Program-made: the position numbers and the translations under genes | Shown here: piece after piece, positions 1 to 8,772 of the stretch | Layout of the letters: the number at the start of each line of letters is the position of its first letter | Position numbering within the stretch: position 1 is the stretch's first letter | Assembly (NCBI GenBank): GCA_002500605.1 | Contig: DLRR01000007.1 | Span: 124,001 to 188,000 of the forward strand | DNA length: 64,000 bases | Reading direction: 5' to 3' | From: Nitrospinaceae bacterium UBA7883 | GTDB lineage: Bacteria; Nitrospinota_A; UBA7883 | Notes under the pieces: generated by a model | What the model was told of the DNA's origin: nothing | The model's database searches: none | What the model saw: the letters and a program-made list of their open reading frames with translations, nothing else

Positions 1-1861
1 CATTCTACGTCAGAAAGGCTTAATGGATGTTTACAGTCCTACGGTCGTAAACTTAGATAATGTTCCTATTATAATCGATGGCTTCTCCAGCGATTGGGGG
101 GAAGGACTCAAACATTCTGTAAGCCATGGGGCAGAAAGTGTTTTGGTTGAACGAGAAAGCTATAACCGCCAGTCGCTTACAGCCGATGTCTCTTTTGGTA
201 TTAAGAACAATTTTTTATATGCCCTGTTTCGTATTAAGGATGACAACGTGGTATTCCGGCATAAAGATTTCCTTCGACTTGATACCAGCGATCATATTCG
301 CATAACAACTGAGGATAAAAACGGTTATGAAACACGGTATTTAATTACTGCCTCTAAGCCTGGCTCAGTTTCAACGTATAAGGCAGATGAAAACTGGCGA
401 TACGCTTCAGATGGAGTGGCTGTTCGAAAAGTCAGAGGTATGCTTAATATTACAAGTTCAGGATATGCTATTGAACTCCGGATGCCGCTGACTTTAGTAA
501 GTCCAACAATGAAACTTCGCTATTCTATTGTAGATGTAGACGATCCTAATGAACGCAGAATAACTTTGGAAATGGGGCATTCAAGTAAATTTGGGCTAGT
601 TTCAATGTATTCGCCAGAATTGAATAGAATACTCAACAATCTAGACCCTGACATGTCTCAATACCGTGTTTTAATTTTGGACAAAGCGGGAAGAAAAATA
701 GCCGACAGGGGTGTTGCGTCAGTCTTACAACAAAAAAGTCAGCCTGATAAGACTAATAGTGCAGTATTCCACAATGTAGTCACCAAAGCATTACTTGGGA
801 AACCTGAGGTGGATAGGGATGATAACTCTAGTGGATATATTTCTGCATCATCGCCTATTAATGCCGATAACAAGGTTGTAGGCGCCGTAGTTGTTCAAAG
901 ATCTATAGAAAATATTTTAAACCAAGAGAGTGAAACATTGCAGACATTCCCTATGCAAAATTTTATTCTGTTTGTCGGGTTTTCGTTATTTGTGCTAGTT
1001 TTTACTATTATTCAGATGCGCAAGATACAAAAACTTGAAGAGGAGGCTGAAACTGCAATAGACAAAACCGGAAAAGTGATTAAAGAAAAATTGGGTTCTT
1101 ATGCAAACTCTCCCGATGAAATAGGTGACCTATCACGTCGATTAACCTCAAATTTACAGAAGCTTACTCAATACCAAAATTATGTTAAGCGAATTCCAAA
1201 AACCCTCTACCATGAAATCATTAATCCGCTTAATGCAATAAGCGGCGCTATACAAAATCTCGTTATAGACAAACCTGAATTAAATAACAATAAACACATA
1301 GAAAACACCAACAGAAGCATTCGCCGTGTAGCTGGTATAACCACAAGCTTAGGTGAAGCAAATGATCTAGACACAGCTTTAGCGAACGATGAAAAGGAAA
1401 ATTTTGATTTGGCCAATCTGGTGGACAATTATGTTAAATTACGGAATACAAACAAAGAGAATCTGTTTACTTTTGCAAAGCCTGATAGGCAGTATAATAT
1501 ATCCGGAACTGCTTTTAGAATAGAGCAACTCCTCGATAAATTATTGGACAATGCGGTTGATTTTTCACCAAATGGGAACAAGGTCGAGATTAAATTAGCT
1601 TATTCAGAGAATAAAGCAAAACTTACAGTAACAAACCAAGGGAAGTTATTACCTGTTGAAATTAAAGACCAAATTTTTGATTACATGGTGTCAGTTCGCA
1701 AACCATCCACTGATTTTCATCATGACAAAAAACAACATCTTGGTTTAGGTTTGGCTATCTCAAAGAAAATAGTTTTACATCATGGTGGCAGCATTGAAGC
1801 AGACAATTTAGAAGACAAGTCTGGTGTAATGATAAGTATTATGCTGCCACTTGAAAACTGA
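1..1861 (+). CDS. Sensor histidine kinase, 5' end outside window
   Basis: The frame stays open upstream of the first ATG at 23, back to the window edge, so the N terminus and probably a first membrane helix are missing. Counting from that ATG, residues about 1-210 form a beta-rich, CBM9-like extracellular domain. A membrane helix lies near 308-330, followed by a HAMP-like linker, a phospho-acceptor helix with the H-box HEIINPL, and an HATPase domain with N-box LLDNAVDFSPNG and G2 box LGLGLAI. The layout resembles the kinase of the proteobacterial dedicated sortase system, as I recall that family. No response regulator or sortase is visible, but they could lie to the left. Kinase call is sure; sortase link is inference. 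Confidence 0.85.
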   Translation, partial: ILRQKGLMDVYSPTVVNLDNVPIIIDGFSSDWGEGLKHSVSHGAESVLVERESYNRQSLTADVSFGIKNNFLYALFRIKDDNVVFRHKDFLRLDTSDHIRITTEDKNGYETRYLITASKPGSVSTYKADENWRYASDGVAVRKVRGMLNITSSGYAIELRMPLTLVSPTMKLRYSIVDVDDPNERRITLEMGHSSKFGLVSMYSPELNRILNNLDPDMSQYRVLILDKAGRKIADRGVASVLQQKSQPDKTNSAVFHNVVTKALLGKPEVDRDDNSSGYISASSPINADNKVVGAVVVQRSIENILNQESETLQTFPMQNFILFVGFSLFVLVFTIIQMRKIQKLEEEAETAIDKTGKVIKEKLGSYANSPDEIGDLSRRLTSNLQKLTQYQNYVKRIPKTLYHEIINPLNAISGAIQNLVIDKPELNNNKHIENTNRSIRRVAGITTSLGEANDLDTALANDEKENFDLANLVDNYVKLRNTNKENLFTFAKPDRQYNISGTAFRIEQLLDKLLDNAVDFSPNGNKVEIKLAYSENKAKLTVTNQGKLLPVEIKDQIFDYMVSVRKPSTDFHHDKKQHLGLGLAISKKIVLHHGGSIEADNLEDKSGVMISIMLPLEN

Positions 1862-1890
1862 AAAAGTTAGTAGATTATTAACAGTCTACT
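1861..1890 (-). terminator. Rho-independent terminator of the radical SAM gene
   Basis: An 8-bp stem (AGTAGATT and AGTCTACT, one G-U pair, six-base loop) at 1869-1890 is followed on the minus strand by a run of five U at 1861-1865. It overlaps the stop codon of the minus-strand gene and sits between two convergent genes. Confidence 0.55.
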
Positions 1891-3736
1891 CGTCAACTGT
1901 TTTATTGCTTTTGCCCATCATCTGTTTAAATGGCATCCCATCCATAACTTCTTCCATGGCTTGCAGTGTTACAAACTTATACCCTTTTGTACGTGCGTGT
2001 TTCTCTATTGTTTTTTTTACCATATTCTGCATCAAAGATGGAGCCCTGGAAAGACGTTCCCGTGCATCTTCAGTCCAACCCATTTTCTCCCCAGTAGTGT
2101 CAGAAAAGAATGAGCCAAACTTCTTAATTATGTCGTGGTTAATTTCTGACCTTTCTCCTAAAAAAGATTGGATTTGGCTAATCACCTCAGACTTTTTCTC
2201 ATCGCCGGACATTTTTTTTTGAACTTTTCCCCACACATCCATGTCTAACTCTCTAGCCCCAAGTCGCTTCATACGTCTAGTCACAAGCATCATAGACTCG
2301 TCCCGAATTTCAGACAAAAATTTTGTGTCTATTTTCTCGACACCTCTTTCCCGTGCCCTTTTTGCCATTAGCTTTAAAATTCCTGCTCTCACAAAATCTG
2401 GAGCGTTTTCCACCCTTGCTAGCGCATCATCATCCCATTGAATATTTGTTATGTCCTTAGTCTTTTGCACTTCTGAAGTGGGTTGGCCAAACATTGGCGG
2501 CTTTTGAGGGGCAGATTTTCCCATCACTTCTAGTGTAATAGTTTTTATTTTGTGATCAACAGCATATTGCTCTACACCTAGACGTACCATCTCTCTAGCA
2601 AAAACGGGTATCGACTCAAGCTTTTGTGTTGCTTCGGGGTTCCACTGAACATTTGATGTTACTTTCCCTGCCCCAAACTTTGCAGTTGTGTCAATATTCT
2701 CTATAGCTTCTTCTTGGCCCACAGGCTCGTACACACACCACTGATCCTCACCCATGTCATTACCCAAAGTAGCCAAGGCTCTAGCGCGGCAACCGCCACA
2801 AAGCATCCGATAACGGCATAAGCCACATTTGCCGTCATATTCAACGGTTCTTAGCCTTTTAAAGTCAGGTGATTCATTCCAAATATTTGCTAATTTTTCC
2901 AACCTAAGGTCACCCACTTGAGTATCCATATATGGACAAGCAGTAACTCTTCCCGTTGGATCTATCCGCATGTAATGGGTTCCTGCTCTGCAAGCTGCAA
3001 TATATGTTTTGAGTAGGTGGTTGTCAGGATTTTCTTCATGGAGAATCCTTTTAAAATGCGGTGCACATTTCGGCCTGATCATCATCCCAGGATATGAATC
3101 CTTGTTGTCGGAAGCCCATTTGAGAACTTTCTCATAATCGTCTGGTGTTATATTTGTCATGGTTTGTCCTCTTCCAGTGCAAACCAGGAAAAACAGGTTA
3201 AAAACTTTTGAACCTAATTGATGTGCCCATTCAGCTATTGATGGAATTTCACCAATGTTTGCACTGGTTGGGGTTGTTTGTACCTGGATTGCTAACCCAG
3301 CATCACGTGCAGCCACAAGCCCATCCATAGATTTTTGGAGCGCGCCGGAACAGCCTCTAAAGCTATCGTGACTATCTTGGGATAAGGAGTCTATGCTAAC
3401 ACCAACACCTGAGAGACCAGAGTCTTTTAAAGTAGAAGCAATTTCATTATTAAGAAGAACTCCATTTGTGCCTAGAACGGCCATCATGCCTTTTTCAGAG
3501 GCAGCTTTAATTAATTCATTTATATCAGGTCGTAGTAGTGGCTCACCGCCAGTAAAAATTAGAACTGCACTAGGGTTCAGTTCGGCAATCTGAGTGAGAA
3601 CATCTAACGCCTCTTCAGTAGAAAGCTCATCCGCCTCACCTATTTTTCTTCCATTCGCATCTAAATAACAATGCTGGCAATTTAGGTTGCACCGAGAGGT
3701 AACATTCCATGAAACCGCATATGGTATAAAACTCAT
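1886..3736 (-). CDS. Radical SAM/SPASM protein with three PCP_red-like repeats
   Basis: This 616-residue protein starts with a radical SAM core; CNLNCQHC (C16, C20, C23) binds the SAM-cleaving 4Fe-4S cluster and FTGGEPLLRPD is the GGEP strand. A SPASM-type auxiliary cluster region around 245-320 carries CRAG, CPY and a CGLC...CGGC set, as in heme-modifying relatives (NirJ/AhbD type). After about residue 360 come three copies of a small helical module, each opening with W-x-x-x-A and continuing with P-x-F/L (near 365, 433 and 553). These resemble the PCP_red domain of protochlorophyllide reductase and related redox proteins. The substrate cannot be told from sequence; tetrapyrrole modification is one possibility. 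Starts on ATG and has its own terminator. Confidence 0.85.
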   Translation of the reverse strand: MSFIPYAVSWNVTSRCNLNCQHCYLDANGRKIGEADELSTEEALDVLTQIAELNPSAVLIFTGGEPLLRPDINELIKAASEKGMMAVLGTNGVLLNNEIASTLKDSGLSGVGVSIDSLSQDSHDSFRGCSGALQKSMDGLVAARDAGLAIQVQTTPTSANIGEIPSIAEWAHQLGSKVFNLFFLVCTGRGQTMTNITPDDYEKVLKWASDNKDSYPGMMIRPKCAPHFKRILHEENPDNHLLKTYIAACRAGTHYMRIDPTGRVTACPYMDTQVGDLRLEKLANIWNESPDFKRLRTVEYDGKCGLCRYRMLCGGCRARALATLGNDMGEDQWCVYEPVGQEEAIENIDTTAKFGAGKVTSNVQWNPEATQKLESIPVFAREMVRLGVEQYAVDHKIKTITLEVMGKSAPQKPPMFGQPTSEVQKTKDITNIQWDDDALARVENAPDFVRAGILKLMAKRARERGVEKIDTKFLSEIRDESMMLVTRRMKRLGARELDMDVWGKVQKKMSGDEKKSEVISQIQSFLGERSEINHDIIKKFGSFFSDTTGEKMGWTEDARERLSRAPSLMQNMVKKTIEKHARTKGYKFVTLQAMEEVMDGMPFKQMMGKSNKTVDE

Positions 3737-4004
3737 TAGTTGGTTTTTAACCCTTGCAAAAACTTTTATTCAATACAAATCAACAAACCTCTTTCACTGT
3801 AACACCTTGATCCAAATATAATATCTATAATTATATATTTACAGCAAAGTTTGATTTAATGCTGACATGCTTTATGTGCGAGCAAAGAAGTGATATTTCA
3901 GCATTGTGCCACAACAGTTTTTATTCACATAATACAATCGATTAATGAGCATTTTAATTATTAAAATTAAATGTTAGGTTTAATTTAACTTTTGTGGAGC
4001 AATC

Positions 4005-4451
4005 ATGTTTTCGAATATAAACAGTTTTTTTAAAAACTCAAAGGACAGCCAGGATGCCACAGATGGCCATGATATTCGTGTAGCAACTTGTGCAATTTTT
4101 CTTGAAATGGCCAAAATAGATGGCAAATTTACCACGGACGAACAATTACTTATTTTAGAAATTATTCATAGTAAATTTGGTTTAGATAAGCACCTTATTG
4201 ACCAATTAGTGAAAGAAGCCGAAGCTGAGTTAGACAAAAGTATTGATCTATGGAGTTTCACTAACAAGATAAATAAAAATTACACAAGACAGGAAAAGGT
4301 CGACATTCTTGAGTGTGTTTGGAGTTTAATTTTGTCAGACAGTGTTATCGACCAACATGAGGAATACCTTGCAAGAAAACTGACCAGTTTACTGCGCTTA
4401 ACACATAAAGAGTTTATCGATGCAAAGTTGAGAGCCAAAAGTAAAACGTAA
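4005..4451 (+). CDS. TerB-like domain protein
   Basis: The 148-residue, all-helical protein has the two repeated acidic signatures of the TerB/DjlA-N fold: MAKIDGKFTTDEQ near residue 36 and LSDSVIDQHEEYLARKL near 108. Family members bind metal or act as membrane-associated stress modules. The start is set by GGAG seven bases before the ATG. The next gene begins directly at the base after its stop codon, so the two are translationally coupled. No cysteine cluster or export signal is visible. Confidence 0.75.
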   Translation: MFSNINSFFKNSKDSQDATDGHDIRVATCAIFLEMAKIDGKFTTDEQLLILEIIHSKFGLDKHLIDQLVKEAEAELDKSIDLWSFTNKINKNYTRQEKVDILECVWSLILSDSVIDQHEEYLARKLTSLLRLTHKEFIDAKLRAKSKT

Positions 4452-5606
4452 ATGTTTTTCCTAACGGTTTTTAGTGTTTGGGCAGTGGTGCACATTTATG
4501 TCGGCTGGCGAATTGCTTCGCCTGTTGAGCTTTCCAGTAAAAGCAGAGCCATGATTTGGCTCATAATAGTCATTTCATATATGTTACTTCCTGTCATTAC
4601 TTTCCTTAGGCTCACTCACGGAGTTGAACCTTGGTACTCACTCCTTTTCTGGATCACATTTATTGATGGGGGTTTTATACTCACCCTAGTTCCGATATTG
4701 CTTTTTAAAGATTTGTTAATGCTTCTGATAGGTTTAACTAAAACGATTATAGGTTTTCACCCGACAGATCCCTCCAAAAGGGCATTTCTTGCACGATCTA
4801 TTAATGGTGCTGTCTTAGCAACAACAGCAATCATGACCGGCAAAGGGTTTATTCAGGCGCAAAAAGCACCCACAATAAAGTCGATAATTATTCCTGTCGA
4901 CGATCTTCACATCGATCTTGATGGACTAAAGTTCACCCAAATAACTGATACACATGTAAGCGGTAGCATAGGGAGAGATTACATTCAAGGCATTGTGGAT
5001 TTAGTCAATTCTACTAAACCAGATCTGGTTTTTATTACAGGCGATGTTGTAGACGGGCTTGTGCATGAAAAAAGAATGGAGACAGCTCCTCTCAAACACA
5101 TCGAGTCACACCATGGAACTTTTCTCGTAACTGGAAACCACGAATACTACTGGGACTTGCACGGTTGGCTAGAAGAATTTAGCTCTTTAGGTCTAGATAC
5201 CCTTATTAATAGCAACAGAATTATTCAGCGTGGCGGGGCAAAGTTGATGGTTGCCGGTGTAACTGACTACTCTGCCGAACGCTACGCAAAAAACCATAAA
5301 TCGGATCCTGCCAAAGCTGTAAATGGTGCTCCCCAGTGTGATTATAAGATCATGTTAGCACACCAGCCAAAAAGTGTTTTGGCGGTTCATAAAACTGGCG
5401 TTAATCTCCAACTATCTGGCCATACACATGGTGGACAATTCTTTCCATGGACCATTGTTTTGCCGCTACTTGAACCGGTATGTACTGGGTTGAGTAAATA
5501 TAAAGACATGGTAGTTTATGTTAGCAGAGGAAGTGGGTACTGGGGCCCCATCCATAGGCTCGGATCGCCTTCAGAAATAACTGCTTTTACACTAAAGCGA
5601 ACATAG
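4452..5606 (+). CDS. Membrane-anchored metallophosphoesterase (YkuE/YaeI type)
   Basis: The N-terminal 120 residues hold about four hydrophobic segments. A calcineurin-like phosphoesterase domain follows, with all metal-binding motifs: D-x-H in TDTHVSG, GDVVDG, GNHEYYW, a His in HQPKS and GHTHGGQFF. Relatives (YkuE, YaeI) are dinuclear-metal phosphodiesterases, some acting on UDP-2,3-diacylglucosamine or phospholipids at the membrane. The ATG abuts the TAA of the TerB-like gene, so they form a two-gene operon. The true substrate is unknown. Confidence 0.88.
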   Translation: MFFLTVFSVWAVVHIYVGWRIASPVELSSKSRAMIWLIIVISYMLLPVITFLRLTHGVEPWYSLLFWITFIDGGFILTLVPILLFKDLLMLLIGLTKTIIGFHPTDPSKRAFLARSINGAVLATTAIMTGKGFIQAQKAPTIKSIIIPVDDLHIDLDGLKFTQITDTHVSGSIGRDYIQGIVDLVNSTKPDLVFITGDVVDGLVHEKRMETAPLKHIESHHGTFLVTGNHEYYWDLHGWLEEFSSLGLDTLINSNRIIQRGGAKLMVAGVTDYSAERYAKNHKSDPAKAVNGAPQCDYKIMLAHQPKSVLAVHKTGVNLQLSGHTHGGQFFPWTIVLPLLEPVCTGLSKYKDMVVYVSRGSGYWGPIHRLGSPSEITAFTLKRT

Positions 5607-5637
5607 CTGAGGGTAACGTCACACCCATTACATAATT

Positions 5638-6762
5638 TTATCCCAAAGCTTCCCTTATGGTTTTAATCACCTGGTCTTGATCGTCCTCTTTGAGATACGG
5701 ACCCATTGGCAAGCTAAGAACTGTTTCGGCGGCAAGTTCACTTACCGGAAAACTACCCGCCGTATAACCAAGGCTGCTATATGTCTTCTGCAAATGAAGC
5801 GGTTTTGGATAGTAGACGGCGCTAGGTATACCGTTGGCAGTTAAAGACTTTTGTAACATGGCCCTTTCGTCAGTAACAATAGTATATTGCGCCCATGCAC
5901 TAATACATCCATTTGGCACTACCGGTGTCTTGACCAAACCATCGAGGCCTTCATTATAACGACGGGCTACATTTCCTCGCTTATTAATCTCATCTTTCAA
6001 AACAGAAAGTTTGGGAATCAGCATGGCCGCTTGTATTGTGTCGATGCGTGCGTTTAAGCCATGGATTAGATGTTTGTAGCGATTTTGAGGATCCATTCCA
6101 TGTTCTCTAATGGACACAAGTTTTTTTGCCAACTTGGCATCGTTTATAAAAATAGCCCCCCCATCACCAAATGCTCCCAGTGGTTTGGACGGAAAGAAAC
6201 TTGTTGCCCCTGCATCACCAAACGATCCTAACTTTTTTCGCTTATACTCCCCACCAAAACCTTGTGCAGCATCCTCTAGGGTAAGCAGCCCCTCCTTTTC
6301 CGCAACTTTAGTTATAAAGTCATAGTTTGCTGGTAGTCCAAATAAGTCTACGGGGATTATTACTTTTGGCTGCAGGTTACTCTCTTCTTTAACCTTGGCA
6401 ATTGTTTCTTCAAGCTTGGATGAATCAATGTTAAATGTCTTATCATCTATGTCAACAAAGACTATCGTGGCACCGGTTAAGGCTACGACCTCAGCTGTTG
6501 ACACGAAAGTAAAGGTTGGCACAAATACCGCGTCGCCAGGTCCAACACCCCAAGCCATAAGCACCATTAACAGAGCATCCGTTCCACTGGAACATCCCAC
6601 AACATGTTTAACACCTATAAATTCAGCGAGCTTTTCTTCCAGTTCAGCAACCGCGGGACCATTAATATACTGACCGCTTTTGAGTACTTCAAGCACACTT
6701 GAGTTTATCTCATCTTCTAAGCGAAGATATTGCGTGTTTAAATCAATAAATGGAAATTTCAT
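5638..6762 (-). CDS. DegT/DnrJ/EryC1/StrS sugar aminotransferase
   Basis: A PLP-dependent aminotransferase of 374 residues, the usual length for the family. Visible motifs are SSGTDALLMVLMAWGVGPGD near the N terminus, the PLP-phosphate contact LEDAAQGFG, and the Schiff-base lysine in SFFPSKPLGAFGDGG. By eye it is closest to WbpE/WlbC-like enzymes that aminate a UDP-3-keto sugar for surface polysaccharide. No other sugar-nucleotide genes are adjacent, so the exact substrate is open. It converges on the metallophosphoesterase gene. Confidence 0.9.
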   Translation of the reverse strand: MKFPFIDLNTQYLRLEDEINSSVLEVLKSGQYINGPAVAELEEKLAEFIGVKHVVGCSSGTDALLMVLMAWGVGPGDAVFVPTFTFVSTAEVVALTGATIVFVDIDDKTFNIDSSKLEETIAKVKEESNLQPKVIIPVDLFGLPANYDFITKVAEKEGLLTLEDAAQGFGGEYKRKKLGSFGDAGATSFFPSKPLGAFGDGGAIFINDAKLAKKLVSIREHGMDPQNRYKHLIHGLNARIDTIQAAMLIPKLSVLKDEINKRGNVARRYNEGLDGLVKTPVVPNGCISAWAQYTIVTDERAMLQKSLTANGIPSAVYYPKPLHLQKTYSSLGYTAGSFPVSELAAETVLSLPMGPYLKEDDQDQVIKTIREALG

Positions 6763-6839
6763 TGGAACACATTTCCCAATTCAGTTGTTACTAGTTGCAA
6801 AGCGAGAAGAGTAGCCAAGACTTACCCCTTAAGCAACGT

Positions 6840-8135
6840 TTATTTCCTAACATCCAAAACACCATTTCGCTGCAGCGCTAAGTCTAGCAGCTCAGGTCCA
6901 CTAATCACAGGTGTGCTTAACCCAAAACGGTTCAATGCATCTGCAATATGCAACTGACATGAAGGGCAAGAAGTTACCACGTAATCTGCTTCTGTTTTCG
7001 CTATCGATTCAGCCTTTATACGTCCATAGTCAATGGCTTCCGGGTAATGATTAATAGAGAAAATTCCGGATCCACCACAACATCTATCTGCTTTTTCCAT
7101 TTCAATAAACTCAACATTTGGAAGACTTTTTATCAATGTTCTCGGTTGTTCAAACACTCCTAGTCCACGTTTTAAATGACAAGGGTCGTGATATGTAACA
7201 CGTATATTGTATCCACCTGCCTTTTTCATTTTGTAAACAGAGTTCATACCCAAGGTTACTAACAGCTGCTGAAAATCAACCACTTTGCTGGTAAACCTAG
7301 TGAAATCTGCTCCAGCTACTTCAGAATAATAGTGTTTTAATATCGAAGCACAAGTGGCACAAGAACATACGATTGCATCAACATCAAGCTCATTAAAAAC
7401 ACTGATGTTGTGGTCGACAAGATTACGAAAAGCTTCGTCATCTCCTCCAAAATAAGCGGGAGCACCGCAGCATACCTGATTTTTTGGAAAAACCACTTCT
7501 ACCCCCATATCCAAAAGATGCTTTACAACACTTTCACCAGTAGTAGAAAATGCTAAATCTGTCATGCAACCACTGAAGTAAGCCACCTTGCTGATTGAAC
7601 TTTTTATTGGGTTAGCTAAAGATGGTGTTGTTTCGGACAAAATATTTCTGAGGTTTTTTGACCAAAAATTTGGTAGCACACGTTTTACCCCGCCAGGCGA
7701 ATATGGCAAAAACCCAATCAGCCATTTTGGGGCGACTTTATAACAAAAACAAAATATTCCCACCAACTTTGCAAAAAAAGAAAGCCTTTTTGGATATGGA
7801 AGTACATACTTAAAAACAAGTGACTCCAATACACTTCCCCCACCAGACTTATTTATCTGCTTTAAAGAAAATGAAAAAATCTTTTGAGTATCAACTTGAG
7901 TCGGACAGGCAGTCTTACAATTTAGGCACGATAGACACATGGAAAGGTCATCTTGCAATCGACTAGAAAAGTTTAATCTACCATCCAGCACAGCGTTTAG
8001 TAAGTGTATCTTACCCCTTGCTGAAAGGGTTTCAGAAAAGCTATCTTCATACGTGGGACAGCCCGATTGACACGCTGCACACCTAACACACTTTTCAATC
8101 TCGGTTCGGACACTTTCCAAGTATTCATATTTCAT
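6840..8135 (-). CDS. GlcF-like (Fe-S)-binding protein with CCG domains
   Basis: Two N-terminal ferredoxin motifs (CVRCAACQSGCP and CLSCLNCKTACP) are followed by two CCG modules, including CCGAPAYFGG and DRCCGGSGIFS. This is the layout of the glycolate oxidase Fe-S subunit and related 2-hydroxyacid dehydrogenase or Hdr-type subunits; it passes electrons from a flavin partner. The reading frame can be extended upstream to a TTG at 8159, but the ATG at 8135 starts the conserved part. No glycolate oxidase flavin subunit is next door. A role with an unlinked flavoprotein is inference. Confidence 0.85.
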   Translation of the reverse strand: MKYEYLESVRTEIEKCVRCAACQSGCPTYEDSFSETLSARGKIHLLNAVLDGRLNFSSRLQDDLSMCLSCLNCKTACPTQVDTQKIFSFSLKQINKSGGGSVLESLVFKYVLPYPKRLSFFAKLVGIFCFCYKVAPKWLIGFLPYSPGGVKRVLPNFWSKNLRNILSETTPSLANPIKSSISKVAYFSGCMTDLAFSTTGESVVKHLLDMGVEVVFPKNQVCCGAPAYFGGDDEAFRNLVDHNISVFNELDVDAIVCSCATCASILKHYYSEVAGADFTRFTSKVVDFQQLLVTLGMNSVYKMKKAGGYNIRVTYHDPCHLKRGLGVFEQPRTLIKSLPNVEFIEMEKADRCCGGSGIFSINHYPEAIDYGRIKAESIAKTEADYVVTSCPSCQLHIADALNRFGLSTPVISGPELLDLALQRNGVLDVRK

Positions 8136-8259
8136 TACTTTATTATAACAACCACACAAGCAAATATTCCGAAGACAGGGCTTGTTTCTTTTGTGGTGAT
8201 ATTATTTCCTCTAGGGTCGCTTATCAATGGTACTTTGTGCTAATGATAAGAACTATTCA

Positions 8260-8772
8260 TTAATTTTCCTGTCCGCTGATCCCATAATCCTTGCCAAGAA
8301 TAAGAGTAGCATATAGCAACAATCCAACACCGACAGTAATCAAAGAGTCCGCAACATTAAAAGCTGGAAATTCATGTTCCCCCACATAGAACAAAAGAAA
8401 GTCAGTAACCGCTCCACTGCGAAACCTGTCCGTAAGGTTCCCTATTGCACCAGAAGCAACCAAAATTAGCGATACTCTTCCAATCCAATCCTGTATGCTC
8501 AATGTTCTATACATGGCAAATATTACGCCAAGTGCTATAAATATAAATCCAATTAATCCCCATTGAAGCAATTCGCTGTCGTAACCTGAGAAAATCCCAA
8601 ATGCCATACCGGTGTTTTTTATTAAAACGATATTAAAAAATCCTGGAATAACCTCCTTTGCTTCTCCCAAACGGAAATTTTCTTCTATATAGAGCTTGGT
8701 CAATAGATCAACTGTTACCAAAGTTAAAACCATTAGCGCTATGGAAAGTTTTCCCTTAAACAAAACATACAT
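8260..8772 (-). CDS. lspA: Lipoprotein signal peptidase II
   Basis: LspA cleaves the signal peptide of diacylglyceryl-modified prolipoproteins at the inner membrane. The 170 residues fit the family, with four membrane helices, the signature NTGMAFGIF, and the two catalytic aspartates in NLTDR and FNVADS. Its ATG directly follows the ileS stop codon. The ileS-lspA pair is a widespread conserved operon. Confidence 0.96.
   Translation of the reverse strand: MYVLFKGKLSIALMVLTLVTVDLLTKLYIEENFRLGEAKEVIPGFFNIVLIKNTGMAFGIFSGYDSELLQWGLIGFIFIALGVIFAMYRTLSIQDWIGRVSLILVASGAIGNLTDRFRSGAVTDFLLFYVGEHEFPAFNVADSLITVGVGLLLYATLILGKDYGISGQEN

Noticed and set aside
1851..2222. + strand ORF of 123 codons overlapping the radical SAM gene.
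   Set aside because: It is a shadow of the minus-strand gene, with biased, low-complexity composition and no family features.
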